Origin: Pseudoalteromonas undina
GTDB taxonomy: Bacteria > Pseudomonadota > Gammaproteobacteria > Enterobacterales > Alteromonadaceae
DNA length: 64,000 nt
Direction of reading: 5' to 3'
Assembly: GCF_000238275.3 (NCBI RefSeq)
Contig: NZ_AHCF03000003.1
Location: 2,294,501 to 2,358,500, forward strand
Positions 47,358-56,886 of this stretch are shown piece after piece (within the stretch, counting starts at the first letter, position 1; each line of letters opens with the position of its first letter). Made by a program: the position numbers and the translations under genes. The notes below the pieces were generated by a model. It had not been told where the DNA came from and did no database searches. It saw only the letters and a list, made by a program, of their open reading frames with translations.

Positions 47358-48269
47358 ATGACTATAAACAAAGGAACTATTGCGATTACTATAGCAACAC
47401 TTGCCTTGGTAATTTCATGCTACGGGACATTTTTTAAAGATCAGCCCAGTTCGCTTAATAAACCCAAGCAGCAACAGCTAAGCCCCACAGTTTCTATTAG
47501 TACTCCTGCAGAATATCAGCAATCAAATGAAGCCTTAATTGACGAACTAAGCAAGAAAGTAAGTTCGCTACAACGCAAAGTAGCAAACTTAACACTGCAC
47601 GCTAATGGCTCTTATCAAGAACAAAATACCGACGAATTTAAGGAACTTGTTCTTGACGTACTAGAGGAAAAACAGCAGCAAGAAGATGAAAAACGACGTG
47701 AGCAAAATCCTCTTTATAGCTTTTATGCAGACTTACCAGAAGACTATGATTTAAGGATCAAATCAGAACCTGATTATGCAAAACAAATAAACTCTCAATT
47801 AAGAGAGCAAACTTTAGATCCAAGCATCTCTGATTTAAATAGGTTAGCTGCACTGAGCCAACTGCAAATGAATATGTATATTCTAAATAAATCTACTATG
47901 CCTGAGTATGACTATGAAGTAGTAGGTAACATTTTAAATTTAGCGAACAACAGTAGTGATGAAAAATTTAAAATTCAAGCTATTGAGTTATCAACTCAAA
48001 CACCGGTACTTGATTACCGCCTTGCAGAGCAATTTACAAAATTGTTAGAGCAAGACTCGAATGATTATATCCGTCGCTTAGCTGCACAAGGGTTGATGGC
48101 GCAATACTACCAAGCTCAAAATAAACAAGATGGTTATACGAAGCAAATGGCGCAGCATCTACTATCAGTTTATAACAACAGCTCTGGCAATGCAGTCAGG
48201 GCAACGCTTGACGAAATGATGGGTAACCAAAATATGCTTGATGAATTACGTAAGAATGCTGGTTACTAA
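47358..48269 (+). CDS. Membrane-anchored coiled-coil protein, function unknown
   Basis: A 303-residue protein. One N-terminal helix (about 6-25) anchors it. A heptad coiled coil follows (50-80; LIDELSKKVSSLQRKVANL), then a Glu/Gln/Lys/Arg-rich hinge (100-118) and a helical C-terminal domain (130-303) of alternating amphipathic helices with HEAT-like spacing (SDEKFKIQAIELST, NDYIRRLAAQGLMAQYY). I do not recognise the family. It is convergent with tuf, separated by the repeat array. Confidence 0.65.
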   Translation: MTINKGTIAITIATLALVISCYGTFFKDQPSSLNKPKQQQLSPTVSISTPAEYQQSNEALIDELSKKVSSLQRKVANLTLHANGSYQEQNTDEFKELVLDVLEEKQQQEDEKRREQNPLYSFYADLPEDYDLRIKSEPDYAKQINSQLREQTLDPSISDLNRLAALSQLQMNMYILNKSTMPEYDYEVVGNILNLANNSSDEKFKIQAIELSTQTPVLDYRLAEQFTKLLEQDSNDYIRRLAAQGLMAQYYQAQNKQDGYTKQMAQHLLSVYNNSSGNAVRATLDEMMGNQNMLDELRKNAGY

Positions 48270-48336
48270 CTGATTAAGTTCATGCTCCCACTCTGTTACA
48301 GCGATAACATTAATACTTAAACTTTACTTCAGACAT

Positions 48337-48937
48337 TAAAAACTCGAGACTAAGCTCGGGTTTTTTTAATGCTTAATGCATTACAACAGTTGATGACTCA
48401 ACGATAATTGCTACAAAGCATCGATGCCTAAGGTAAAAGAGCCACCTTCACATTACATAAATTACAAGCATTAAAAAACCCGAGGCTAAGCTCGGGTTTT
48501 TTTAATGCTTAATGCATTACAACAGTTGATGACTCAACGATAATTGCTACAAAGCATCGATGCCTAAGGTAAAAGAGCCACCTTCACATTACATAAATTA
48601 CAAGCATTAAAAAACCCGAGGCTAAGCTCGGGTTTTTTTAATGCTTAATGCATTACAACAGTTGATGACTCAACGATAATTGCTACAAAGCATCGATGCC
48701 TAAGGTAAAAGAGCCACCTTCACATTACATAAATTACAAGCATTAAAAAACCCGAGGCTAAGCTCGGGTTTTTTTAATGCTTAATGCATTACAACAGTTG
48801 ATGACTCAACGATAATTGCTACAAAGCATCGATGCCTAAGGTAAAAGAGCCACCTTCACATTACATAAATTACAAGCATTAAAAAACCCGAGGCTAAGCT
48901 CGGGTTTTTTTAATGCTTAATGCATTACAACAGTTGA
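48337..48937. repeat. Tandem array of 136-bp repeats, each with a terminator and a decayed tuf 3' end
   Basis: Four identical 136-bp units, phased at 48361, 48497, 48633 and 48769, and a partial fifth (48905-48937) that runs into the tuf stop codon. A slightly diverged terminator copy stands at the far end (48337-48360). Each unit has a hairpin CCCGAG-GCTAAG-CTCGGG inside A and T runs, itself inside GCATT/AATGC. It also has 30 bp that match the tuf 3' end at 27 places, then a later gccaccttcac block also found in tuf. So the unit arose from a duplicated tuf tail plus terminator, and was amplified recently. Confidence 0.93.
48881..48911 (-). terminator. tuf-proximal terminator (first of five)
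   Basis: A run of six A, CCCGAG-GCTAAG-CTCGGG, then seven T; strong in both directions. On the minus strand it lies 27 bp after the tuf stop. Further copies end near 48367, 48503, 48639 and 48775. Confidence 0.88.
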
Positions 48938-50122
48938 TTACTCAACGATAGTTGCAACAACACCAGCACCAACAGTACGGCCACCTTCACGGATAGCGAA
49001 ACGAAGACCTTCGTCCATCGCGATTGGCGCGATTAGAGTTACTGTCATCTTAACGTTATCACCAGGCATTACCATTTCTACGCCTTCTGGTAACTGTACG
49101 TCACCTGTTACGTCAGTTGTACGGAAGTAGAACTGTGGACGGTAACCTTTGAAGAATGGAGTATGACGACCACCTTCATCTTTAGAAAGTACGTATACTT
49201 CTGAAGTGAATGTTGTGTGTGGGTTGATTGAACCAGGCTTAGCTAGTACTTGACCACGTTCAACGTCTTCACGCTTAGTACCACGTAGAAGTGCACCAAT
49301 GTTCTCACCAGCACGACCTTCGTCAAGAAGCTTACGGAACATCTCAACACCAGTACAAGTAGACTTAGTCGTCTCTTTGATACCAACGATTTCAACTTCG
49401 TCATTCACGTTGATGATACCAGCTTCAACACGGCCAGTTACAACAGTACCACGACCTTGGATTGAGAAAACGTCTTCGATAGGCATGATGAATGGCTTAT
49501 CGATGTCACGCTCTGGCTCTGGAATGTAAGAATCTAGTGCTTCTGCAAGCTCTACGATTTTAGCTTCCCATTGCTCTTCGCCTTCAAGTGCTTTAAGTGC
49601 AGAACCTTGAATTAGTGGTAAGTCATCACCTGGGAAGTCGTATTCAGAAAGAAGTTCACGAACTTCCATTTCTACTAGCTCAAGTAGCTCTTCATCATCA
49701 ACCATGTCACATTTGTTCATGAACACAACGATGTAAGGAACGCCAACTTGGCGAGAAAGTAGGATGTGCTCACGAGTTTGTGGCATAGGACCGTCAGTCG
49801 CAGCAACTACTAAGATAGCGCCGTCCATTTGAGCAGCACCAGTGATCATGTTTTTAACATAATCGGCGTGTCCAGGACAATCTACGTGTGCGTAGTGACG
49901 AGTAGGCGTATCGTACTCAACGTGTGAAGTTGAGATTGTGATACCACGCTCGCGCTCTTCTGGAGCGTTATCGATTGATGCGAAATCTTTAGCAACACCG
50001 CCGTATACTTTTGCAAGTACGTTAGTGATTGCTGCAGTTAGTGTAGTTTTACCGTGGTCAACGTGGCCGATTGTACCAACGTTTACGTGCGGTTTTACGC
50101 GTTCAAACTTTTCTTTTGCCAT
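48938..50122 (-). CDS. tuf: Elongation factor Tu
   Basis: A 394-residue EF-Tu, the GTPase that carries aminoacyl-tRNA to the ribosome. G1 [10 protein letters not shown], switch [16 protein letters not shown]3 [12 protein letters not shown], and the domain 2/3 sequence [23 protein letters not shown] are all present. It is the last gene of a four-tRNA operon, the tufB arrangement of E. coli, although secE and nusG do not follow here. Gene quality is normal. Downstream lies the tandem terminator array. Confidence 0.99.
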   Translation of the reverse strand: MAKEKFERVKPHVNVGTIGHVDHGKTTLTAAITNVLAKVYGGVAKDFASIDNAPEERERGITISTSHVEYDTPTRHYAHVDCPGHADYVKNMITGAAQMDGAILVVAATDGPMPQTREHILLSRQVGVPYIVVFMNKCDMVDDEELLELVEMEVRELLSEYDFPGDDLPLIQGSALKALEGEEQWEAKIVELAEALDSYIPEPERDIDKPFIMPIEDVFSIQGRGTVVTGRVEAGIINVNDEVEIVGIKETTKSTCTGVEMFRKLLDEGRAGENIGALLRGTKREDVERGQVLAKPGSINPHTTFTSEVYVLSKDEGGRHTPFFKGYRPQFYFRTTDVTGDVQLPEGVEMVMPGDNVKMTVTLIAPIAMDEGLRFAIREGGRTVGAGVVATIVE

Positions 50123-50257
50123 GACGGAACCTATCAGTTTTGTGTATCTAGATTACATATGAAAATAATCCACCATAGGTAGATTAAGTTAATTTTTTCA
50201 AATTTCAAATAGTTTTTTCTGACAGATAAAGGAAGTGTTTAAGGAGATTCGATTGAC

Positions 50258-50333
50258 TGGTGCTGATAGGCAGATTTGAACTGCCGACCTCACCCTTACC
50301 AAGGGTGCGCTCTACCAACTGAGCTATATCAGC
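50258..50333 (-). tRNA. tRNA-Thr (anticodon GGT)
   Basis: A 76-nt cloverleaf. The acceptor GCTGATA pairs with TATCAGC, CCA is encoded, the D-loop is AGCTCAGTTGGTAGAGC, the anticodon loop CTTGGTA gives GGT, and the T-arm has GTTCAAATC. Corresponds to thrT, directly ahead of tuf. Confidence 0.96.
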
Positions 50334-50343
50334 ATCATCAAAT

Positions 50344-50549
<206 letters not shown>

Positions 50550-50570
<21 letters not shown>

Positions 50571-50634
50571 AACCAGCGAAGGCTGAGCCGTCAGATTTAC
50601 AGTCTGATCCCTTTGGCCGCTCGGGAACCCCTCC
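50550..50634 (-). tRNA. tRNA-Tyr (anticodon GTA)
   Basis: An 85-nt class II tRNA with acceptor GGAGGGG/TCCCTCC (a G-T pair at the end), encoded CCA, anticodon loop CTGTAAA giving GTA, a long variable arm (GACGGCTCAGCCTTC region) and T-arm GGTTCGAATCC. Corresponds to tyrU. Confidence 0.96.
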
Positions 50635-50675
50635 ACGATAATTCTTTATACTAAGCACTTCCGGTAAAAGGAAAG

Positions 50676-50751
<76 letters not shown>

Positions 50752-50772
50752 ACTGCTTTAGTACGGGGCGAG

Positions 50773-50801
50773 ATTCTAGAGTAAGGTTTATTGGGATGCA
50801 A
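50773..50801 (-). promoter_or_regulatory. Promoter of the tRNA-tuf operon
   Basis: On the minus strand TTGCAT, 17-bp spacer, TAGAAT, followed by the GC-rich discriminator CTCGCCCC. A GC-rich discriminator is the mark of stringently controlled stable-RNA promoters. It lies about 20-30 bp before the tRNA-Thr 5' end. Confidence 0.75.
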
Positions 50802-50877
50802 CCAAAAAATTAAAAAAAATGTGATTTTATGCTTCAAACGCTCACTATTCGCGCAAAAAGCGGTTTTTTTGTTGTTT

Positions 50878-51576
50878 TTAACTCTTTTTAGCTAACTCAT
50901 ACCAGTAATTTAAGCCTTTCATCACTAGCATTGGGTCGAAAATACTGTCTGAAAAATACCCTTGTAATAGCTGACCATAACCACCAGCAAAAATTAAAAG
51001 GCTATTTTTTGTATTTAAATGCAGCTTTGCTTGTTCAATTGCGCCAATAGTTGCCACTAAAGCACCATTTTTTAATCCGTTAGGAGTGTTTTTGCCAAGC
51101 TCATTAGCAAATGGCGTGTTTTCATCATCAAATACGCGTTGAGTATTTTGAGTGAGTGAGGCAGTCATTAAATCAAGCCCTGGTAATATCCAACCACCTA
51201 AGTGCTGTCCATCATTATTAAGGACGTCTATAGTCGTTGCCGTGCCAGCATCAACAACAATTGCGGCCGTATTAGGGTAAAGCGTATAACCACTAATGAG
51301 CGCCAACCATCTATCTATACCCAAATTACCCACTTGTTGATACGCGCAATGCAACGTACCGAGCTCATGACTAACCGTAGCCTCAAAGCAATCGATATTT
51401 TGTGCTTGGGCTTTTTCTAATAGCTGCTTGAGTAATTCACTACGACCCACACAAGCGTATACAACAACCGTAATTTGCAGCCATGGAATATTATTAGTAT
51501 CGCATGGCTGTATTTGCCCATCTTGCCACAATACAGCTTTGAGCGAGGTATTACCTACATCAATGAGTAATCTCAT
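50878..51576 (-). CDS. coaX: Type III pantothenate kinase
   Basis: A 232-residue CoaX of the ASKHA fold, the first step of CoA synthesis. MRLLIDVGNTSLKAVLW (phosphate motif), GIDRWLALISGY and VVDAGTATTIDVL (family core) and LGGWILPGLDLM are present. It takes the place that coaA holds beside birA in E. coli. It overlaps birA by 4 bp. Confidence 0.94.
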   Translation of the reverse strand: MRLLIDVGNTSLKAVLWQDGQIQPCDTNNIPWLQITVVVYACVGRSELLKQLLEKAQAQNIDCFEATVSHELGTLHCAYQQVGNLGIDRWLALISGYTLYPNTAAIVVDAGTATTIDVLNNDGQHLGGWILPGLDLMTASLTQNTQRVFDDENTPFANELGKNTPNGLKNGALVATIGAIEQAKLHLNTKNSLLIFAGGYGQLLQGYFSDSIFDPMLVMKGLNYWYELAKKS

Positions 51577-52565
51577 GCTTGCGCCTTTCTTAATGAAATC
51601 TCACCGCCATAATAACTTTTCACTTCACCGTCTTGGCGAATACGTACACCACCGTGCGCATCTATACCTTCACAAATGCCACACCAGCTACGATGCCCGG
51701 TATTAAGCTCTACCTGCTGACCAGCAAATGCATTTAATGCATTCCATTGTTGATACATAGTTTGTAAGCCATTCTCACGATATTGCGCTAAGCGTTGCTC
51801 TAAACAATAAGTTAATGAAGCTACTAGTTGATTTTTATCTAGCTGCTGGGTGTGCTGACTTAAATCGGTCCACGCTTGGTCAATGTACTGACTGGCACTT
51901 TGTGGCATATTTAAATTAATACCAATCCCTATTACCAACTGACATGGCCCTTGTGGCTGCCCATCTAATTCTACCAAGACACCTGCGAGTTTTTGTTTGT
52001 TTATATAAATGTCGTTTGGCCATTTAAGCTCTACTTCAATACCATAAAGTGCTTTTATCGCATCATACACCGCTAAACCAACAGCAATTGATACGCCCAT
52101 CGCGGCTTGTAAGCCATCGTCTAAGCGCCAAAAATAACTGTAGTATAAGTTTGCACCAAAGGGTGATTGCCATACTCGGCCTCGACGCCCCCGCCCTGCT
52201 TGCTGCATTTCGGCTACAATCACGGTGCCCGATTCGAGCGCTGCTTTAGCTTGAATACGGCGCATTAACTCGCTGTTGGTTGAATCAATCAGTGGTTGCA
52301 CTTCAATATTCGCGATATTAGCGCCTAACTCAGTATAGTGCTGCTGTATACTTTGCTGATTAAGTAAACCTACTTGGTTATTTAAGCAATAGCCTTTACC
52401 CGTAACTTTAAATACATCTAAGCCCATAGCCTGTAAGCTTTGAATATGCTTACTTACCGCCGCGCGACTTATTCCTAATTCATCACCTAGTGCTTGCCCA
52501 GAGACAAACCCACCTTCATTCAGTGCATTTAAAATAGCCAGCTTGTTTCCATCAGGTGCTTTCAT
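51573..52565 (-). CDS. birA: Biotin--protein ligase / biotin operon repressor BirA
   Basis: A 330-residue bifunctional BirA. The N-terminal winged helix (LAILNALNEGGFVSGQALGDELGISRAAVSKHIQSL) makes it a group II (DNA-binding) type. The ligase domain has STNSELMRR, QQAGRGRRGRVWQSPFGANLYYS (biotinyl-AMP loop) and KWPNDIYINKQKLAGVLVE. I chose ATG at 52565, which overlaps the murB stop by 4 bp; the longer frame does not fit the family. Confidence 0.95.
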   Translation of the reverse strand: MKAPDGNKLAILNALNEGGFVSGQALGDELGISRAAVSKHIQSLQAMGLDVFKVTGKGYCLNNQVGLLNQQSIQQHYTELGANIANIEVQPLIDSTNSELMRRIQAKAALESGTVIVAEMQQAGRGRRGRVWQSPFGANLYYSYFWRLDDGLQAAMGVSIAVGLAVYDAIKALYGIEVELKWPNDIYINKQKLAGVLVELDGQPQGPCQLVIGIGINLNMPQSASQYIDQAWTDLSQHTQQLDKNQLVASLTYCLEQRLAQYRENGLQTMYQQWNALNAFAGQQVELNTGHRSWCGICEGIDAHGGVRIRQDGEVKSYYGGEISLRKAQA

Positions 52566-53572
52566 ACTGATTGCTCCAAAGAGATATGGCATTCATTGTG
52601 TTGATCAATTAACCGCACTTCGTGTTCTAAACTTATGTTGTAACGTGTTAAAACAATATCCTGAATGTGAGCAATCATATTAATTAAATCATCCCCTGTA
52701 CTATTACCATGATTAACTAGTACCAGCGCTTGCTGTTGATGCACTTCTATATCTGCAATTTTATATCCCTTTAATCCCGCTTGCTCTATTAACCACCCTG
52801 CAGCCACTTTATGGTGACCGGCACCATGCGGGTAATGAGGTACCTCAGGATATGTCGTAATTAACTGCGCTAATTCACTATTAGTGATAATAGGGTTCTT
52901 AAAAAAACTGCCTGCATTAGCCAGCTTATAGGGATTTGGGAGTTTGCTGTTACGCGTTTGTATCACTTGTGCGCACACTTGCTGTGGCGTCGGGTTTTTT
53001 AGTTGTTGTAGCGGCCCATAACTGAGTACTGGCTGCCATATTTTGGACAACTTAAAGTGCACTTGGGTGATCACTGCTTTATTTTTTAGCGCGTGTTTAA
53101 ATACCGATTCACGATAAGCAAAGTGACATTGCTGATTAGTTAAAGATTTAAAGCTACCGCTATCAATATCAAAATAGTCAACAGCTTCAATAAACTGAGC
53201 TATTTCTACGCCATAGGCACCAATATTTTGTACTGGTGCAGCGCCGACTGTACCAGGGATGAGAGCTAAGTTTTCAAACCCCGCAATACCTTGTTCCAGC
53301 AAGTAAGTCACTAATTGATGCCAATTTTCACCGGCAGCTACACTAACTAAAAAGTCATGCGAGCGCTCAGTTATAGTAATGCCTTGGGTTGCCATTTTAA
53401 TGACCGTGCCTGCATAGTCATTTAAAAAAATAGTATTACTGCCCTCACCCAACAAACAAAAAGGGACTTTAAAGCACTGACTTTTAAGCTGCGCTGAGTC
53501 GGTAATCTCGACAAAATTTTGGCATTGGCTACTTAATGCAAATGTATGTAGGGGTTGTAATGAGTGCGGCAC
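52562..53572 (-). CDS. murB: UDP-N-acetylenolpyruvoylglucosamine reductase
   Basis: A 336-residue type I MurB (E. coli class) that makes UDP-MurNAc using NADPH and FAD. LHTFALSSQCQNFVEI and LGEGSNTIFLNDYAGTVIKM bind FAD, GTVGAAPVQNIGAYGVEI is the substrate loop, and NAGSFFKNPI holds the catalytic Ser. GTG start at 53572. First gene of murB-birA-coaX, in E. coli order. Confidence 0.95.
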   Translation of the reverse strand: MPHSLQPLHTFALSSQCQNFVEITDSAQLKSQCFKVPFCLLGEGSNTIFLNDYAGTVIKMATQGITITERSHDFLVSVAAGENWHQLVTYLLEQGIAGFENLALIPGTVGAAPVQNIGAYGVEIAQFIEAVDYFDIDSGSFKSLTNQQCHFAYRESVFKHALKNKAVITQVHFKLSKIWQPVLSYGPLQQLKNPTPQQVCAQVIQTRNSKLPNPYKLANAGSFFKNPIITNSELAQLITTYPEVPHYPHGAGHHKVAAGWLIEQAGLKGYKIADIEVHQQQALVLVNHGNSTGDDLINMIAHIQDIVLTRYNISLEHEVRLIDQHNECHISLEQSV

Positions 53573-53716
53573 AAAGCCCTCTAAAGGTAGCAGTAATTAA
53601 TCGCTCTAGTTTAACTCATCGTCGCAAATTGCGCATCAGCTTGTAAAAATTGTTCAACCCACTGCAGCAATCATGATATAAAACCTGCACTTTTTTTATT
53701 TGTACTCAAGGTAATT

Positions 53717-55558
53717 ATGAAAATCACACCTCTTTTTTTAAGCCTCGCTATGGCAGGTATGTGCTCGCAAGCAATGGCCAGCGCTATTGATCAAAATTCC
53801 TACGCCAACCTTGATGATGTTATCACCACGCATTTAAACCTTGATTTAGACATCGACTTTGCTGATAAGCAATTGGAAGGTTTTGTTGAGCATACGCTAC
53901 AGTGGCAAAATGCCAACAGTAAAAAGCTAGTACTTGATACCCGTGATCTTGATATTGATAAAGTGATGTATCAAACGGCAAATGGCAATTGGCATAAAGC
54001 TAGTTTTAACCTTGCTAACCGCGATGATGTTAAAGGCTCAAAATTAACTATTACCTTTAAAAATCAAGCACAAAAAGTTCGTATTTACTATAACAGCCGC
54101 CCAGAAGCGTCTGGCTTACAGTGGCTAACGCCAGAGCAAACTGCCAGTAAAACTCACCCGTTTATGTATAGCCAATCGCAAGCGATTCATGCACGTAGTT
54201 GGATTCCAGTGCAAGACACCCCTGCAATGCGCGTAACTTATAATGCGCGCATTCATACCCCTGAGGATATTCGTGCGGTAATGAGTGCTGATAATAAAGA
54301 TGCTCTTTATAAAGATGGTGATTACCACTTCACTATGCCACAAGCAATTTCACCTTACTTAATTGCAATTGGTGCAGGTAACTTAGAATTTAAGGCCATG
54401 TCTAAGCAAACTGGTATTTTTGCAGAGCCAACTATTTTAGACGCCTCGGTTGCTGAATTTAATGACACCCAAGCGATGATCGACAAAACCAATGCCATGT
54501 ACGGCGACTATGCATGGGGTCGTTATGATTTACTTATGCTACCACCTAGCTTTCCGTTTGGTGGTATGGAAAACCCACGCTTATCATTTATTACGCCTAC
54601 GGTTGTTGCCGGCGATAAAAGCTTAGTTAATCTGATTGCGCATGAACTTGCACATTCTTGGTCTGGCAACTTAGTGACGAACGCTACATGGGAAGATTTA
54701 TGGTTAAACGAAGGTTTTACCTCTTACGTTGAAAACCGCATTATGGAAGAGGTATTTGGGCGTGACCGTGCTGTTATGGAACAAGCACTTGATGCAGCTG
54801 GCCTGCGTGCGCAACTTAAAACCATTGATGCCCCAGATACACGCCTTAATTTAAAACTAAATGGCCGCGATCCGGATGATGCGTTTAGCTCAGTGCCTTA
54901 CACAAAAGGTCAGCTATTTTTAATTTACCTAGAAGAAAAATACGGCCGTGATAAGTTTGATGACTTTGTTAAGACCTATTTTAATGAGTTTGCATTTAAA
55001 TCGCTAACCACTGCGCAATTTGTTTCTTACATCAAAGCTAACTTAATTGAAAAGTATCCAGGCGTAGTGACCATGGATAAAGTAAACGAGTGGATTTTTC
55101 AGCCAGGTTTACCAAGTGATGCACCTAACCCAACCTCTGACGCGTTCGATAAAGTCGATACTGCAACAGCGAGCTGGTTAAAAGGGGATACAACTGCCGC
55201 ACAATTACCCACTACAAATTGGACTGTGCATGAGTGGCTACACTTTTTAAACAACTTACCGCGCGATTTAAGCATTGAAAAAATGACTGAATTAGACGGC
55301 GAGTTTAACTTAACCCAATCAACCAACGCAGAACGTGCGTTTGCATGGTACATGCTAGCAGTAGGTAATGGTTACCAACCGATTTACCCTGCGCTTGATA
55401 AGCATTTATCGGGTATTGGTCGTCGTAAGCTTATCGTGCCGCTTTATAAAGCGCTTATTACCAATGGTAAAAAAGATTGGGCACAAAGCGTATACTTAAA
55501 AGCACGTCCGGGTTATCACCCACTGGCACAAGGTACCATTGACGCATTATTTAAATAG
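53717..55558 (+). CDS. Secreted M1-family aminopeptidase
   Basis: A 613-residue zinc aminopeptidase like bacterial leukotriene A4 hydrolase-type enzymes. It has a signal peptide (MKITPLFLSLAMAGMCSQAMA), the substrate-binding GGMEN motif (282-286), the zinc site HELAHSWSGN (309-318) and the third ligand Glu in LWLNEGFTSYVENR. A helical C-terminal domain (about 480-613) follows the catalytic part. It removes N-terminal residues from peptides in the periplasm or medium. Confidence 0.94.
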   Translation: MKITPLFLSLAMAGMCSQAMASAIDQNSYANLDDVITTHLNLDLDIDFADKQLEGFVEHTLQWQNANSKKLVLDTRDLDIDKVMYQTANGNWHKASFNLANRDDVKGSKLTITFKNQAQKVRIYYNSRPEASGLQWLTPEQTASKTHPFMYSQSQAIHARSWIPVQDTPAMRVTYNARIHTPEDIRAVMSADNKDALYKDGDYHFTMPQAISPYLIAIGAGNLEFKAMSKQTGIFAEPTILDASVAEFNDTQAMIDKTNAMYGDYAWGRYDLLMLPPSFPFGGMENPRLSFITPTVVAGDKSLVNLIAHELAHSWSGNLVTNATWEDLWLNEGFTSYVENRIMEEVFGRDRAVMEQALDAAGLRAQLKTIDAPDTRLNLKLNGRDPDDAFSSVPYTKGQLFLIYLEEKYGRDKFDDFVKTYFNEFAFKSLTTAQFVSYIKANLIEKYPGVVTMDKVNEWIFQPGLPSDAPNPTSDAFDKVDTATASWLKGDTTAAQLPTTNWTVHEWLHFLNNLPRDLSIEKMTELDGEFNLTQSTNAERAFAWYMLAVGNGYQPIYPALDKHLSGIGRRKLIVPLYKALITNGKKDWAQSVYLKARPGYHPLAQGTIDALFK

Positions 55559-55573
55559 CGTTATCAATAAATT

Positions 55574-55599
55574 AAAAAGGGCCAACTTGGCCCTTTTTT
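55574..55599. terminator. Bidirectional terminator after the M1 peptidase
   Basis: AAAAAGGGCCAA-C-TTGGCCCTTTTT, a near-perfect palindrome flanked by A and T runs, between convergent stops. Confidence 0.85.
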
Positions 55600-55608
55600 A
55601 ATGCTTAA

Positions 55609-56211
55609 TTATTTTGTTACTTTATCTAAAAAAGCCTGCCTTTCAGCGAGCGTTGCTTGTTGCCACCAAAAGTCGAGCATATTGGCAGCGCTTGGCATGC
55701 CCTTACCATTAATTGGCGCAATCGGTTTAATTGGGCGGCTTGGTTTTTGTGGACCGGCAGGGGTTTCTGAGGCCTGCTGATTAAACTGTGAACTTTGTAG
55801 TTGTCGTTCAGCTATCACATTTAATGGCTCAGCTAAGGTACTGCCTTTTGCTTTTAAGCTTACTTGCGGTGCCTCAGCAAATACTTTCGCTGCCACCGCA
55901 TTTTCAGCACGATTAAATACTAAGGTGTAATCTTTACCTGCTTCAACAGTTACATTGACCCAAAAAGGCTCTGACTCAATCACTTCGTGATCGTCATAAC
56001 CTAAATCATATAAATCTGTGTATTTAAGCTTTAACTGATAAGTACCCGGTGCTAATTCAACATCATCAACACGACTAAAAATCGAACTTTCAATGACTCG
56101 TTCACCCACTTGTAAAGGAACAAACTCCTCGGGAAAGTGAATGTTTTCTGCCAAACTAGATGCACTCACCAAGAGCGCCGCTACACTGCCTAATAATATT
56201 GATTTACGCAT
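55609..56211 (-). CDS. DUF2057 family exported protein
   Basis: A 200-residue protein with a signal peptide (MRKSILLGSVAALLVSASSLA) and a beta-rich DUF2057/YccT-like domain (about 25-110; VPLQVGERVIESSIFSRVDDVELAPGTYQLKLKYTDL). A Pro-rich linker (GPQKPSRPIKPIAP) and a short helical end follow. I chose ATG at 56211 with GGAG. Function unknown; probably periplasmic. Confidence 0.85.
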   Translation of the reverse strand: MRKSILLGSVAALLVSASSLAENIHFPEEFVPLQVGERVIESSIFSRVDDVELAPGTYQLKLKYTDLYDLGYDDHEVIESEPFWVNVTVEAGKDYTLVFNRAENAVAAKVFAEAPQVSLKAKGSTLAEPLNVIAERQLQSSQFNQQASETPAGPQKPSRPIKPIAPINGKGMPSAANMLDFWWQQATLAERQAFLDKVTK

Positions 56212-56303
56212 AATTACTCCTTTAGTTGATTTCAGTTTGACACTGCTGGCAAAATTTGTCATTAGTGACATACATATTAATCGAACAAATTAGAGTCATC
56301 ATT

Positions 56304-56675
56304 ATGAGTCAAGAGACTATTTTTACTAAAATTATTAATCGTGAAATTCCTGCTGACATTATTTACGAAGACGACCTAGCACTTGCATTTAAAGATATTA
56401 ACCCTCAAGCACCCTTTCATGCGTTGATTATTCCTAAACAAGCCATTGCCACGATTAATGATGTCACTGAGGAAAACTCACATCTTGTTGGTCATCTATA
56501 TGTGGTAGCGGCTAAGCTTGCCAAACAACTTAATTTTAGCGATGACGGCTACCGCGTGGTGATGAACTGCAATGAACACGGTGGACAAACCGTTTACCAT
56601 ATTCATTTGCATATGCTGGCGGGAAAAGAAATGGGCTGGCCTCCGTATCAAAACACTAAAAAAGTTGCGCTATAA
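56304..56675 (+). CDS. hinT: HIT-family purine nucleoside phosphoramidase HinT
   Basis: A 123-residue HIT hydrolase. TIFTKIINREIPADIIYEDDLALAFKDINPQAPFHALIIPK is the family N terminus, and the catalytic HxHxH is HIHLHM. It ends in GKEMGWPP. I chose ATG at 56304, the usual start. Monocistronic. Confidence 0.95.
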   Translation: MSQETIFTKIINREIPADIIYEDDLALAFKDINPQAPFHALIIPKQAIATINDVTEENSHLVGHLYVVAAKLAKQLNFSDDGYRVVMNCNEHGGQTVYHIHLHMLAGKEMGWPPYQNTKKVAL

Positions 56676-56886
56676 TCACCCATTAAATCCTGTATCTTAA
56701 AAAATACATTAAAAATACGGCGTTTTTCTTATATACCAAAAAAACAATTACTTATTTGCAACATTTTATGTTTAAATAATTGGAAATCGCACCTTTTCTC
56801 CAGTGAAATTGTTATTCCCTAATACAAAAGGTGTGCAGGGATCGTGGTAAGATTAATTAGCCAGCTTTATAAAAGAGTAAAAAAAC

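Noticed and set aside
48337..48937. CRISPR-like or sRNA-like direct repeats
   Set aside because: The 136-bp units are contiguous with no spacers and hold terminators and tuf tails. No cas genes are present.
50850..50877. Terminator after coaX
   Set aside because: Only a 3-bp GC stem can be formed and the T run is on the wrong side; I see no convincing hairpin.
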